Source of the DNA: Myxococcus dinghuensis
Lineage (GTDB): Bacteria; Myxococcota; Myxococcia; Myxococcales; Myxococcaceae
Reading direction: 5' to 3'
Length of the DNA: 64,000 nt
Assembly: GCF_024198235.1 (NCBI RefSeq)
Contig: NZ_JAKCFB010000011.1
Span: 1-64,000 of the forward strand
A program made the translations under genes and the position numbers. Of the stretch, positions 30,409 through 40,100 are shown piece after piece. Every line of letters starts with the position of its first letter. The first letter of the stretch is position 1. Below the pieces are notes generated by a model, which was given only the letters and a program-made list of their open reading frames with translations, was not told the origin of the DNA and ran no database searches.

Positions 30409-31617
30409 TCACCCCGCGCGACGCCGAAGCGCGGGCTTGCTCTTCGGGAGGTCCCCCACGAGGGCCTTCCGGTCCAGGGAGACGTCGAGGCGGTGCGCGA
30501 GCCACTGCCCCAGGTGGTCCATGCGCTCGGGCGCGTAGATGCCGCGCTCCAACACCGAAGCCCCCTTGGACGTGTGCATCCACAGGGAGAACGTCACCCG
30601 CTCGTCCTCCCCCAGCTCCTGGGAGACGTCGCGCCGCACCTCGAGCGACCTCACGCGATGGCTCACCCGCTCGGGGCGTCCAATCCGGTAGCGCACCCGC
30701 TCCAGCACGCCTGGCCGGACCTCCCATTCCAACCACGACTGGAAGGAAGGCCAGGCGCTCAAGGCCACCCAGCCCGCGAGCCCCGCCAGGGCCACCGCGA
30801 ACAGCGGCCCCTCCACGCTCGTGCCGTCGATGCCCTGTCGCCACATCACCCCGGCCGCCGACGCCGCGAACAGGAGCGCCGCGCCACCGCGCATCCACGC
30901 ACGCTGGCCCACCGCGGCGCCCCGCTCACGCCGGAACACCACCCCACCCCTCGGGAGTGACACGGCCTCGCGCCCCTCGGGCACACAGTCCGCGAGCACC
31001 GCGGGCGTCGCGCCCAGCTCCGAGCGCCCACGCAGTCGCTGGTACAGCGCCCTGTGCTCCGACACCGTCCCCAGCGTCGCCAGCTCGACGCGCCTCCCGG
31101 TGTGCAGCAACGCCGTCACTCCGCCCCCCGAGCCGTCGGGGAAGGCCGCCACGTCGGCGTACGGCAGATGGTTCACCCGCGTCCACGGCCCCCACCACCG
31201 CCGCCACCTCACGCCCTTCGAGTCCATCGCGAGCTGGTCCTCGCAGACGATGGAGCGCAGCAGGAACGTCCCGAAGCGGACGCCCACCCACAGCCATCCC
31301 GTCAGCACGGCCGCCAGCAGCAGGCCTCCCAACACCAGCCCCACGGCCGGGACGTTCGTCATCACCATCCGGCCCCCCATCGGCGTGGGGTCCAGCAGCT
31401 TCCGAACCACCACGATGAGCACGTCGAGGCCCAGCTTCGCGCCCGCGAAGCCAATGGCACACCAGACGAGCAACACCGCGGAGAAGAACCACCGCCGCTG
31501 ACCCGGCGCGCGCAGCCGCACCTCCCAGTCCGGCGCCCCCTTTGCGTCGACCATGTCCTGCGCCTCCCCCTGCGTGACCTTCCACCCGCTCGAATGACTC
31601 GCATCCCTCTCAGGCAT
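30409..31617 (-). CDS. Hypothetical multi-pass membrane protein
   Basis: 402 residues if started at MPERDASH; a later ATG (31554) is also possible. Two membrane helices near the N-terminus (FFSAVLLVWCAIGFAGAKLGL; VPAVGLVLGGLLLAAVLTGWLW, shown in part) precede a PH-like stretch (RSIVCEDQLAMDSKGVRW, LPYADVAAFPDGSG). Two more helices follow (~250-310) and a second beta-rich region. The layout suggests two copies of membrane helices plus a PH-type domain. No function recognised. Confidence 0.65.
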   Translation of the reverse strand: MPERDASHSSGWKVTQGEAQDMVDAKGAPDWEVRLRAPGQRRWFFSAVLLVWCAIGFAGAKLGLDVLIVVVRKLLDPTPMGGRMVMTNVPAVGLVLGGLLLAAVLTGWLWVGVRFGTFLLRSIVCEDQLAMDSKGVRWRRWWGPWTRVNHLPYADVAAFPDGSGGGVTALLHTGRRVELATLGTVSEHRALYQRLRGRSELGATPAVLADCVPEGREAVSLPRGGVVFRRERGAAVGQRAWMRGGAALLFAASAAGVMWRQGIDGTSVEGPLFAVALAGLAGWVALSAWPSFQSWLEWEVRPGVLERVRYRIGRPERVSHRVRSLEVRRDVSQELGEDERVTFSLWMHTSKGASVLERGIYAPERMDHLGQWLAHRLDVSLDRKALVGDLPKSKPALRRRAG

Positions 31618-31735
31618 GCGGGCCCCACGCGGAAAGCCTGTCACCTCATTGTCGCCGGAGAAGCGCCGCGCGACCATCCCCTCGCATCCCGCCAGGGAGA
31701 GGTCCGACGGACCCCGCCCCCACCGGGCCAGACGC

Positions 31736-32806
31736 TCAGCTCACGCCCACCTTGCACCCGGGGAGCGCGCTGCGCAGCCGGTCGAGTTCCTCGGGAGGCA
31801 GGGTCGTCCAGTACAGGTCCAGCGCCCGCAGCCAGGGCATCCGGAAGAGGACTGGCGGCACCGTCTTCAGCGGCGTGGACTGGAGGTCCACGGACGTCAG
31901 GTTGCGGAGCTTCTCGAAGGAGTCCGGCAGCGTCGTCAGTCCCGTGCGGTTCAGGTTGATGGAATCGAGCGAGGCCAGGTCCCCGAGCTCTGGGGGCAGC
32001 TCGGTCAGCTCGGGGTTGAACGAGAGGTCCAGTTGCCTCAGCTTCGCGCAACGCCCCAGCTCGGGAGGGACCCGCTGGATGCCCGTCGTGCGGACCCACA
32101 GGGACTCCAGTTGGGTGAACTCACCAATCAGCGCGGGAAGGCTGCCCAGCTTCCGGCCGTTGAACAGCAGCTCCTTCGAGTCCCGGGGGAACGCGTCGAA
32201 CACCGCGGCGGGGTCCTTCCCCTTCGCATTGATGGGGAGCGACGCGCCCTCCAGGTCCGGAGGCTCCACGGGCGAGTCGCCCTCCTCCACGCCCTCCAGC
32301 GCGGCGGACACCTCCGCCAGCGTCTCCGACAGCCAGGTGGAGAACGGCCCCAGCTCCGACACCGGCAGGCTGTCCTCCACCTCCCAGACGACCAGGGCCT
32401 CGCCGTCCGCGCTCTTCCCGAAGGCGAAGCCGTGGAGGTCCTCGATGTCGTGGGCGGCGAACATCACGAACCCATAGGCATGCGTGCCCGCCTCACGCTC
32501 CGCCCGGACGTCCCTCCAATCCCTGTCCGGCACCCCCACCTGCTGGGACACCCCCAACCGCCAGCGCGGAGGCAGCAGGCACAACGTGGACGCCGTCGTC
32601 GACAGCCACCGGTAGCCCAGCGCCGTGACGAGCTCCACGTACTCCGGAGGCAACAGCGGAGCGGGGTCGAACCCGGCCGTGAACGGCACCACCCGAGGCT
32701 CCAGGTCCGCCAGACGACGGCCCGCCGCCCCCTTCCCCAAGACCTGGACGACCTGCTTCTCCACGCGCTTCCACGACGTCACGAGCGATACGGGCTTCTT
32801 GGCCAT
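31736..32806 (-). CDS. SMI1/KNR4-like domain plus leucine-rich repeats
   Basis: 356 residues from MAKKPVSL. Residues ~30-190 look like a SMI1/KNR4 (SUKH) fold: LPPEYVELVTALGYRW, YGFVMFAAHDIEDLHGF, and an acidic WEVEDSLPVSELGPFSTWL. Residues ~215-355 are five to six leucine-rich repeats (LKSLPALIGEFTQLESL-type; LRQLDLSFNPELTELPPEL). SUKH folds are common immunity proteins against nuclease toxins, and LRRs bind proteins, so an immunity or sensor role is possible. No toxin lies next to it. Confidence 0.7.
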   Translation of the reverse strand: MAKKPVSLVTSWKRVEKQVVQVLGKGAAGRRLADLEPRVVPFTAGFDPAPLLPPEYVELVTALGYRWLSTTASTLCLLPPRWRLGVSQQVGVPDRDWRDVRAEREAGTHAYGFVMFAAHDIEDLHGFAFGKSADGEALVVWEVEDSLPVSELGPFSTWLSETLAEVSAALEGVEEGDSPVEPPDLEGASLPINAKGKDPAAVFDAFPRDSKELLFNGRKLGSLPALIGEFTQLESLWVRTTGIQRVPPELGRCAKLRQLDLSFNPELTELPPELGDLASLDSINLNRTGLTTLPDSFEKLRNLTSVDLQSTPLKTVPPVLFRMPWLRALDLYWTTLPPEELDRLRSALPGCKVGVS

Positions 32807-32969
32807 GAGGCCACCCGTCCTAGCTCCATTCCATGGCACCGGGAAAGCACGCGCTCGAGGGGCAACACGCCTCGCGCCCGAGGCGTGCACCCGGGGTATG
32901 AGACTCTCGACTCCTCATTCATCCGACGTCCGATGTCTCCCGGGTTCCACGGAAGGTAGGGTCACCTCC

Positions 32970-33797
32970 ATGCGAAGACGCCTCACCTCCGTCAGCGCGC
33001 TCCTGCTCTGTCTGTCCGCCTGTCGCACGGTCCCCGCCGCCGGGCCCGGGACAGCGTGTGTCCTCGCCGCCCGGCCCGACGAGGTCATCGCCGTGGAGGG
33101 CACACCGCTGCCCGGTGAGTTGCACGAGGTCTTCGACGTCCCGGATGCCCCCGCGTGGTGGGAGGCCGCGCCCGAGGACGCGGAGCGCCAGCGCTACCGC
33201 GAGGACCTGCGCGCGCGCCTGGGTGAACAGGGGCTCGCGCAGCACACGCTCCTGGACCGCTCCCGCGCGCTCTTCGCGACCCGGAAGGACGGGGCCCGGC
33301 GCGAGGCGGAGAACAGCGCGCGTGTGCTCGACGGGAGCACCGGCACGGTGGGCCCCAGCTCCTGCCTGGAGTGGCGGCTGTTCCAGCGACAGACGCGGCG
33401 CTTCCCCATGCTGTCGCATCCCACCGAGTTCCACGCCTACGTCCTGCGTGGACAGGGGCGACTGCGCATCTACCTCTCCGGCGCGGACCACGTGGGCGGC
33501 AAGCTCCGCGCCGAGGTGACGGACCGCGTGGCCGCGGACGTCGCGCGCGGCTTCACGCTCGTGGCGCACCTCCACAACCACAACTTCATGTTCGACCGGG
33601 AGCCGGGTGACCGCATGTGGACGACGCCGGAGACGGTGGACGACGTGGGCGGTGGCGTGGCCCCCAGCCTCAGCGACGTCCAGGCCTACCGGGGCCTGCG
33701 CGAGTCATTGGGACTGCGGGGCGCGTGGGTGACCAACGGCCTGGAGACAGGGCGCTTCACCGCGGAGGACTTCGACCGGCTGTCCGCGTGGGAGTAG
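32970..33797 (+). CDS. Lipoprotein with JAMM-like metalloprotease motif
   Basis: 275 residues from MRRRLTSV. Lipobox Leu-Ser-Ala-Cys (~residue 18). The C-terminal half holds a beta strand ending in His200-Leu-His202-Asn-His and, 31 residues later, Pro-Ser233-Leu-Ser-Asp236, which is the HxH...SxxD order of JAMM/MPN+ zinc peptidases; a strand with Glu lies upstream. The gap is longer than usual for the family, so the match is tentative. If right, it would be a lipid-anchored metalloprotease or deubiquitinase-like amidase. Stops of this gene and the next lie one base apart (convergent). Confidence 0.6.
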   Translation: MRRRLTSVSALLLCLSACRTVPAAGPGTACVLAARPDEVIAVEGTPLPGELHEVFDVPDAPAWWEAAPEDAERQRYREDLRARLGEQGLAQHTLLDRSRALFATRKDGARREAENSARVLDGSTGTVGPSSCLEWRLFQRQTRRFPMLSHPTEFHAYVLRGQGRLRIYLSGADHVGGKLRAEVTDRVAADVARGFTLVAHLHNHNFMFDREPGDRMWTTPETVDDVGGGVAPSLSDVQAYRGLRESLGLRGAWVTNGLETGRFTAEDFDRLSAWE

Positions 33798-33798
33798 C

Positions 33799-34791
33799 TC
33801 AACGCACCTGGGCGAACACCGGCGCCTCCGCGACGGCGTCCTGCCCCACCCTCACGAAGTACACCGGCAACGGGAACCGGACATCCAGCACCCGTCCCCG
33901 GGAGCGCCCCTCGAGGCGAAGCTCCCAATAGACCTCGGTGTCGCCGCGCTTCCAGGTGGACGCCGCCGGCTCCTGCTCCGGGATGGAGAGGAGGAGCTCC
34001 AGGGGATGCGCGGGCCCCAGGCGCTCCGCATGGACGTGCCGCGTGCGGGTGTACTCGGAGGTCCGGTGCGTGCGGATGCGGGCCTCGTCACGGTGCTGGA
34101 CCGTCGTCGTCTTCGCGCGGATGCGCTCGAGCGTGACCGACATGAGGGATATCTCCGGGACGTCGCGTGAGAAGAGGACCTCGAGCCGCGCGGTCTTCCC
34201 CATCGCGAGGGGAACCTCGGGGAGTCGCAGCGTCACCGCGCCGAAGTGCCGCCGCCCACGCCAGCGACGCCGGAGCCGCGCGAAGTGCTTCCAGAGCAGG
34301 AGCCCCCCGGTCCCGCTCGCGACCCACGCGAGGCCCAGGAACAACGACCGCGCGTCCCCGCGACGCTCACCGAAGAGGCCGTGGACCGACTCGGACAGGA
34401 AGCCACAGGTGAAGAGCGCCGCCAGGGCGAACGGCAGCAACGGCCACGCCAGGGCGGACAGCCGATGGTCGTCCGCCTCGGTCTCGAGCGGCCAGTCACG
34501 GTCCCACAGCCAGGGTTCGTCCACGTGGTGCCTCGCCATCGCGCGCTTGCGCAGCGACCGCATCAGCCGCGCGAGCCCCCACCCCGCCCACGACAGCAGA
34601 CCTCCCGCCAGCACCACGAGGGAGCCCTCCTCGGAGGAGCCCATCGCGTCCACGAACTGGACCGCGAGGAGCGGCCCCAGGCAGAGGCTCGTCAGCAGGG
34701 GAATGAGGCCCTGATGGTCCGGCGCCTCGGTGCCGGGAGCCGACTCCCGTGGAGAAGACCGCTCACGCTGGGGACCGTCTCGATTGGCCAT
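33799..34791 (-). CDS. Hypothetical membrane protein with beta-rich C-terminus
   Basis: 330 residues. Hydrophilic start, then four membrane helices between ~28 and 168 (LIPLLTSLCLGPLLAVQFV; LVVLAGGLLSWAGWGLARL; LPFALAALFTCGFL; LFLGLAWVASGTGGLLLW). Residues ~180-330 are a soluble beta domain (FGAVTLRLPEVPLAMGKTARLEV; VLDVRFPLPVYFVRVG) resembling arrestin-like or DUF3592-type membrane proteins. No function recognised. Confidence 0.65.
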   Translation of the reverse strand: MANRDGPQRERSSPRESAPGTEAPDHQGLIPLLTSLCLGPLLAVQFVDAMGSSEEGSLVVLAGGLLSWAGWGLARLMRSLRKRAMARHHVDEPWLWDRDWPLETEADDHRLSALAWPLLPFALAALFTCGFLSESVHGLFGERRGDARSLFLGLAWVASGTGGLLLWKHFARLRRRWRGRRHFGAVTLRLPEVPLAMGKTARLEVLFSRDVPEISLMSVTLERIRAKTTTVQHRDEARIRTHRTSEYTRTRHVHAERLGPAHPLELLLSIPEQEPAASTWKRGDTEVYWELRLEGRSRGRVLDVRFPLPVYFVRVGQDAVAEAPVFAQVR

Positions 34792-34944
34792 CCGTCAATC
34801 CTAATGCCAACACGCCCCACGCACCCGGGCACCTCGCGCATGCCAGCCGACATTCACCGCCCCAATGGATGACACGCCCCCGAGTCACCCGCGACGTCCT
34901 CAAGCCCGCGTCGAGGGCTGTGATAGGAAATGAGCGGCATTTAC

Positions 34945-34964
34945 TTGATTTTCAAGGAAATCAA
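34945..34964 (+). promoter_or_regulatory. AT-rich hairpin covering the ribosome site of the M1-like gene
   Basis: Perfect 7-base arms TTGATTT and AAATCAA with loop TCAAGG, ending two bases before the ATG. The AAGGA ribosome site lies in the loop and right arm. An AU-rich stem here could hide the ribosome site until warmed or bound; it could also be a DNA operator. Confidence 0.45.
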
Positions 34965-34966
34965 AC

Positions 34967-36385
34967 ATGAACGTCGTGACGAGAAGGGCCGGGGTCCTCC
35001 TGTCGATTGGAGGCCTCTGGGCGTGTGGTCCCACGGTGGAGTGGGAGTCGGAGTCCTCCGCCGAGACGGAGGCGCTGGCGCAGACGCAGGAGGCCCTCAC
35101 GTGCGCGTCGCTCGGGGAGGGCGTGGAGCTCAATGGCTGTCCCGAGCTGTGCGCGCTGGTGAACCCGCTCCCACGGCCCCAACCCCGGGCGAGCCTGTCG
35201 CGCAACATCCTCACCACGTCGTTGGACGTGAAGCTCGACACGCTGAGCGCCACGGCCGCCATCCAGGTGGCGCCGTCCCTGGCGACGGGCCTGTCACTGA
35301 AGGTGGGGAAGATTCACATCACCGGCGTGCGCAGCCGCTGCGGCGCGCTGAACTACACGGTGCAGGACGGGCAGCTCGACATCGGGATGCCGGTGTGGGC
35401 GAGCACCGTGCTCGTCGACTACACCTTCGAGGAGACGCCCGACTTCGACGGCTACCTGCCCACCGGCAGCACGTTCCTGTGGCCGTCCTTCTGCGCGAAC
35501 CTCTTCCCCTGCCACCCCGCGCTGGCGGACGGCGTGAAGTTCTCGCTGAAGGTGAGCAACGTCCCGGCGGGAAAGAAGGTCGTCTACCCCTCGCGGATTC
35601 CGGCGGACGCCCCGGCGTACATGCTGGCGTGGGCCGTGGGCGACTACACCGAGCTGCCGCTGGGCCACACCACCGCGGGCACCCAGGTCTCCGTCTGGCA
35701 TCTGCCGGGTGAAGCGGCGGTCGCCACGACGGGCACCCTCCACCTGAAGGACGCGGTGGACTTCTTCGAGCGGCAGTACGGCCCGTACACCTTCGGCGGC
35801 AAGGTCGGCTCGGTGTCCGCCAACTGGGGCCCGGGCGCGTACGGCGGCATGGAGCACCACCCGTACTGGCACGTGGCGTCGGACGCCATGGACGACAAGC
35901 TGGTGCACCAGCACGAGGCCGCCCACGGCTGGTATGGCAACGGCGTCCGCATCCGGTGCTGGGAGGACTTCGTCCTCTCCGAGGGCACCGCCGAGTACCT
36001 CACCGCCCGCTCCGTGCGCGCCACCGAGGGCGCGGAGGCCGAGGCCGCCGTCTGGACGCAGTGGACGCGGGAGCTGGAGCGCGCCGTCTCGCGCGGTGAC
36101 ACCTACGCGCTGCCGGACTCCACCTGCAACACCATCGACATCCTCACGCACCCGCTCTGGTCCAACATCCCGTACAAGAAGGGCGCGTTCTTCTACAAGG
36201 CGCTGGAGAAGCAGATCGGCACCGCGGCCATCGACCGCGTGCTGTCGCGCTTCTACCGCCGGCACGTCGGTGGCACCGCCCGCATGCAGCAGTTCCTGGA
36301 CCTCGTGAAGGCGGAGACGGGGCAGGACCCGACGCCGCTCGCGAACGCCTGGCTGCGCGGACTGGGCATCCCCGAGCTGCCCTGA
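34967..36385 (+). CDS. M1-family zinc metallopeptidase, reduced form, lipoprotein
   Basis: 472 residues. Signal peptide with Leu-Trp-Ala-Cys lipobox. Residues ~60-240 match the N-terminal beta-saddle domain. The catalytic domain has YGGMEHH (Met295; equivalent of the GxMEN substrate motif) and the zinc motif His316-Glu317-x-x-His320 followed after 18 residues by Glu339 in LSEGTAEYL. The family usually adds a large C-terminal helical domain; this protein stops soon after the thermolysin-like part (~600-900 residues is normal). It is probably an extracellular aminopeptidase acting on prey or self peptides. Confidence 0.85.
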   Translation: MNVVTRRAGVLLSIGGLWACGPTVEWESESSAETEALAQTQEALTCASLGEGVELNGCPELCALVNPLPRPQPRASLSRNILTTSLDVKLDTLSATAAIQVAPSLATGLSLKVGKIHITGVRSRCGALNYTVQDGQLDIGMPVWASTVLVDYTFEETPDFDGYLPTGSTFLWPSFCANLFPCHPALADGVKFSLKVSNVPAGKKVVYPSRIPADAPAYMLAWAVGDYTELPLGHTTAGTQVSVWHLPGEAAVATTGTLHLKDAVDFFERQYGPYTFGGKVGSVSANWGPGAYGGMEHHPYWHVASDAMDDKLVHQHEAAHGWYGNGVRIRCWEDFVLSEGTAEYLTARSVRATEGAEAEAAVWTQWTRELERAVSRGDTYALPDSTCNTIDILTHPLWSNIPYKKGAFFYKALEKQIGTAAIDRVLSRFYRRHVGGTARMQQFLDLVKAETGQDPTPLANAWLRGLGIPELP

Positions 36386-36446
36386 CCCCGAAGCGGCGAC
36401 AGGGGACGGACTCCGCGACGGAGGCCGCCCCCTCCTCTGTCAGCAC

Positions 36447-36474
36447 CTCCCCGGCGCGGAGCGAGGCCGGGGAG
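36447..36474 (+). terminator. GC hairpin after the M1-like gene
   Basis: Perfect 9-base arms CTCCCCGGC and GCCGGGGAG with a 10-base loop, 61 bases after the stop. Likely terminator before the next gene. Confidence 0.5.
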
Positions 36475-36505
36475 TCCGTTCCCCCGAAGTCCCCGGAGCC
36501 TCCCC

Positions 36506-37105
36506 ATGCGTCACCCGCGCCTCGCCCTGCTGCTCTGCGCCGCCTCCACCGCGCTGCTGTTCACCCCCCGGTCCGCGGAGGCCCGCCCGCCCGGCCGCAA
36601 GTGGGAGAGCCTGGGCGTCATCGGCAACCCGGGCGAGTGCTATGAAATCTGGGTGCGCAAGCACTGGCTCTGGGGCTGGCAGCTCGTCCACGAGCGCGTC
36701 CCCTGCCCTGGCTCGGTCGTCATCCGGTCCCCGCTGGGCGTCCTCATGAGTGACGCGCCGGCGTTCGTCGCGATGTCCGCGAACGGCCGCTTCGCCCTGT
36801 CCGTGTTCGACCCGACGACGACCGTCCCCATCGTCCTCGAGTCGAGCAGCAGCTACGTCGGACCGGTGCTCTCGTACGGCTCGAACACCGCGGCGCTGGT
36901 GAACCTCACGCCGGACGGCGAGCAGACGTCCTCGACGCGCCTCGGGCCGGCGGCCTACGCGCCCCAGGTCCTCGTGCGCGCCTCCCAGAACCTGCCCGCG
37001 GTGTTCAACGGCCCCAACCAGGCGGCGCTCGTCACGCTGAGCACGGACTGGAGCCTCGTCCTGGAGGTGCACGCGCGCGTCACCGTCGCGCCCGGCGACT
37101 CCTGA
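36506..37105 (+). CDS. Secreted hypothetical protein
   Basis: 199 residues. Signal peptide (LALLLCAASTALLFTPRSAEA) is followed by a basic Trp-rich part with two Cys (WVRKHWLWGWQLVHERVPC) and then beta-rich sequence (AMSANGRFALSVFDPTTTVPIVLESS, partly quoted) to the end. It is probably an exported beta protein. No family recognised and no operon partner; a strong hairpin follows. Confidence 0.6.
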   Translation: MRHPRLALLLCAASTALLFTPRSAEARPPGRKWESLGVIGNPGECYEIWVRKHWLWGWQLVHERVPCPGSVVIRSPLGVLMSDAPAFVAMSANGRFALSVFDPTTTVPIVLESSSSYVGPVLSYGSNTAALVNLTPDGEQTSSTRLGPAAYAPQVLVRASQNLPAVFNGPNQAALVTLSTDWSLVLEVHARVTVAPGDS

Positions 37106-37122
37106 ACCGCGGGAGCCCTGAC

Positions 37123-37152
37123 GGGCGGCGCCACCTGCTCGCGGCGCCGCCC
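37123..37152. terminator. Perfect 10-bp hairpin between convergent genes
   Basis: Arms GGGCGGCGCC and GGCGCCGCCC with a 10-base loop, between the stops of two convergent genes. Strong bidirectional terminator candidate. Confidence 0.65.
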
Positions 37153-37161
37153 CTCACGACC

Positions 37162-40100
37162 TCATCCGCACGACGGCGAGAGCTGGTAGACGCGCACGCC
37201 CAGGCTCTCGCCCACGTTGACCTGGCACTGGTTCCCCGGGCACGACACGGGGACGAGCGACGGGGTGGACGACGTCGTCATGCCCACCCACTCCGAGACG
37301 TTGAAGCCACAGCCGTTGCGCGCCAGCGGCATGTTCAGCGTGGGCAGGGGCCCCACGGTGTGCAGCATCAGCGTGTTGTCGGAGGCCTCGACGACCGCGT
37401 CCACGCAGCTTCCCCCCGGCGTGCAGGAGAAGACGTGGACCCCGGCGTCCCGGGCCACGTCCCGCAGCATCGACGTCGGCAGGCCGGGCGCCGCGGCGTA
37501 CGCGACCTTGTAGCTCCCGAAGCCATCCGCGACGCGCTTGACGGCGAAGGCCACGTCCGTGCTGCCCGCGTAGCGCGAGAGCATGCGCGAGTCGAGGCAG
37601 TTCACCGACGCGGCGTTGGCGCACAGGCCACCGCCGGAGGCGCCCACGTCGACGCGGTACTGGAGCGGGAAGCTCCCCAGGGCGAGGGCGAGGCCGGCGC
37701 CATCCGCGGGATACGCGGCCCCATCGACATAGGACGCGGCCGCGAAGTTCGCTCCGGCGGCGCGCCGGGACACCGGCATCCCGAGCGTGGCCGTGAGGTT
37801 CGCGTCCGCCGCGTTGCCGTTCCCGTCAATCACGCCCGGCGCGTAGACGTAGAGCAGCGTGCGCCCGCCGCCCGCGAGCTTCTGCTGGATGCGCTGCCTG
37901 TCCGCGTCCGAGAGCTTGTAGGCATCCAGGAAGATGGCCAGCCGGAGGTTCGACGTGTCCATCGTCGCGAGGTCGGAGAAGAGGTGGTGCCGGACCGGCG
38001 CTCCGACGCGGGAGAGCGACTCCACCTGCGACTGCAGGCTGGCCAGCGCGAACGGGTACGCCAGGTCTCCCCCGAGCCCGTCGAGGGGCTGGTGCGCGAC
38101 GGACGGTTCGTCCACGAAGACGGCGATCTGCGGGGAGTACGCGCTCCCGGCGCTCGCCACGGACGAGGCCACCGTGCTGGTGTTCTTGAGGGTCGACCAG
38201 AGCGACGCGGACTCCACGGGTTGGCTCGGGAGCCCGAACCAGCCCTGCGCGCTCAGGTCGAAGTAATAGAGCCCCGTGCCGTGGATGGCCGCCGTGATTC
38301 CGTCCCGGACCATGAGGCGGTTGGTCTCGTCGATGGTGGTGGCGTGCCGCCAGCTCCCGGGAGGCGCGAAGTGGGTCCGGCTGTCGTCCTCGAACTCGAA
38401 GAGCTTGTTGCTCATGACGATGGCGTGGGTGGAGAGCTGCGGAGCGAAGCCGAAGCCCAGGCGGCGCGAGTATTCGTACGAGAAGGGCGAGGCGATGATG
38501 TCGATGTTCGGGTCACGCAGGAGCTGGCCCAGGCCGTGATGCATGGCGAACGAACGACGCACATGGAGGCCATAGGAGTAGCCGTAGAAGACCTTGCTCA
38601 GCGCCTTGCCCCCGGTCGCGGACTTCACCTTCGCCGCCAGCCGGGAGATGGCGGCGACCAGCGTGTTCACCTCCGTGAGGGACGCCTGGACGGCGGCGGC
38701 CTTGGCGCTCCCCGCCAGGAAGATGCCGAAGTTCTCCGACATCCTGTTCGTGAGCGAGGCCGCGGGGCTGCCCGAGTCGTCCGGGTAGAAGAAGTTCGAG
38801 GTGTGGAGCGAGCTCCAGGGGAGGTCGGAGGTCAGGTCATCCCGACCGCTGACATGGAGCGGCGAATAGAAGAACTCTCCCGCGATGAGGTAGGTGAAGT
38901 TCAGGCCAATCACCCGGCCCCGGGTCTCCGGCTCCGCCTCCAGCAGGTCGGCGACCGTCTGGATTTCGACCTCCCGCGAGCTGAGCCACGCCTCGTCGAG
39001 ACGCCTGTACGGCTTCTGCACCTTGGGCTCCGCCGACTGCGCGCAGAACGCGTTGGCGTCGTAGCGCACGCCCTGGTCGTTGTAGAGCGCCATGTACTTC
39101 GCGGACAGGTAGTTCTCCCCGGACGCGCAGGGCCCGAACGCCTCCGCGAGGTCGAAGAGGTCGAACCGGATGAGGAGATACGGGTCGAAGCCGGGATAGG
39201 CCTGTCGGACCTTCTTCAACCGGGTGGCCAGGCGCGCCACGGCGCCCGCGCCTCGATAACCGAGCGTGGTCTCCACGATGGGCCGCGCGCCGAACGCCTG
39301 TGAACGGGCCAGCTCGCCCAGGCCGAAGTCGATGACCGCGTCCTCGGCCACGCAGTTGCTCACGCAGGACTGCAGGTTGACCATGTAGTGCAACGGGCTG
39401 AGCGCCTGGCCGTTGACGGCGATGCGCTTGCCGCCGTCGACGGTGACGATGGAGGCCGAAGGTCCCGTCCAGCTCGTCGTCGACACGGTGTAGGTCGCGC
39501 TGACCGGCGCGCTGCTGGAGAACCCCGCGCGACAGGCAACCGCGCGGACGGTCGTCGTCGTGCTGACGGAGAACGGCGCCCCGTACGTGAGCGCCGGAGC
39601 GCCGCACCCCGGCGTCGTGGTGTCCAGGGTGTAGTAGAGCGTCGCGCCGGGGGTCGTCGTCGAGAGCGTGACGCTGACCGCGCTGGAGTAGGTCCCGCCG
39701 GGCGGCGAGAACTGGGGCGTGGCCGCGGCGAATGCATACGAGGCCGCGCTGACGGGGCTCGTCGTCATCCCGCTCTTGCAGGCGATGGCCTGCACGTTCG
39801 TCGCCGAGGAGAGCGCGACGGGGCTGGTGTAGAGCGTGCTTCCGCCGCAGGACGGCGCCGAGCCATTGAGCGTGTAGTAGATGCTCGCCCCGCTGGTGCC
39901 CGAGGTCAGCGTCACCTGGATGGGGCTCGAATGCGTCCCTCCATTCGGAGACAGCCCAGGCGCCTGCACCGTCGTGACCACGGGGACCGAGGGAACCCCG
40001 GGCACCTGGTCCGAGATGTCCGTGCCGGACGACATGCCATACACATACAAGGGCTGCCCCGGGTACTGGGCGAGGACCGTGTCGGACAGGCGGAGGCTGA

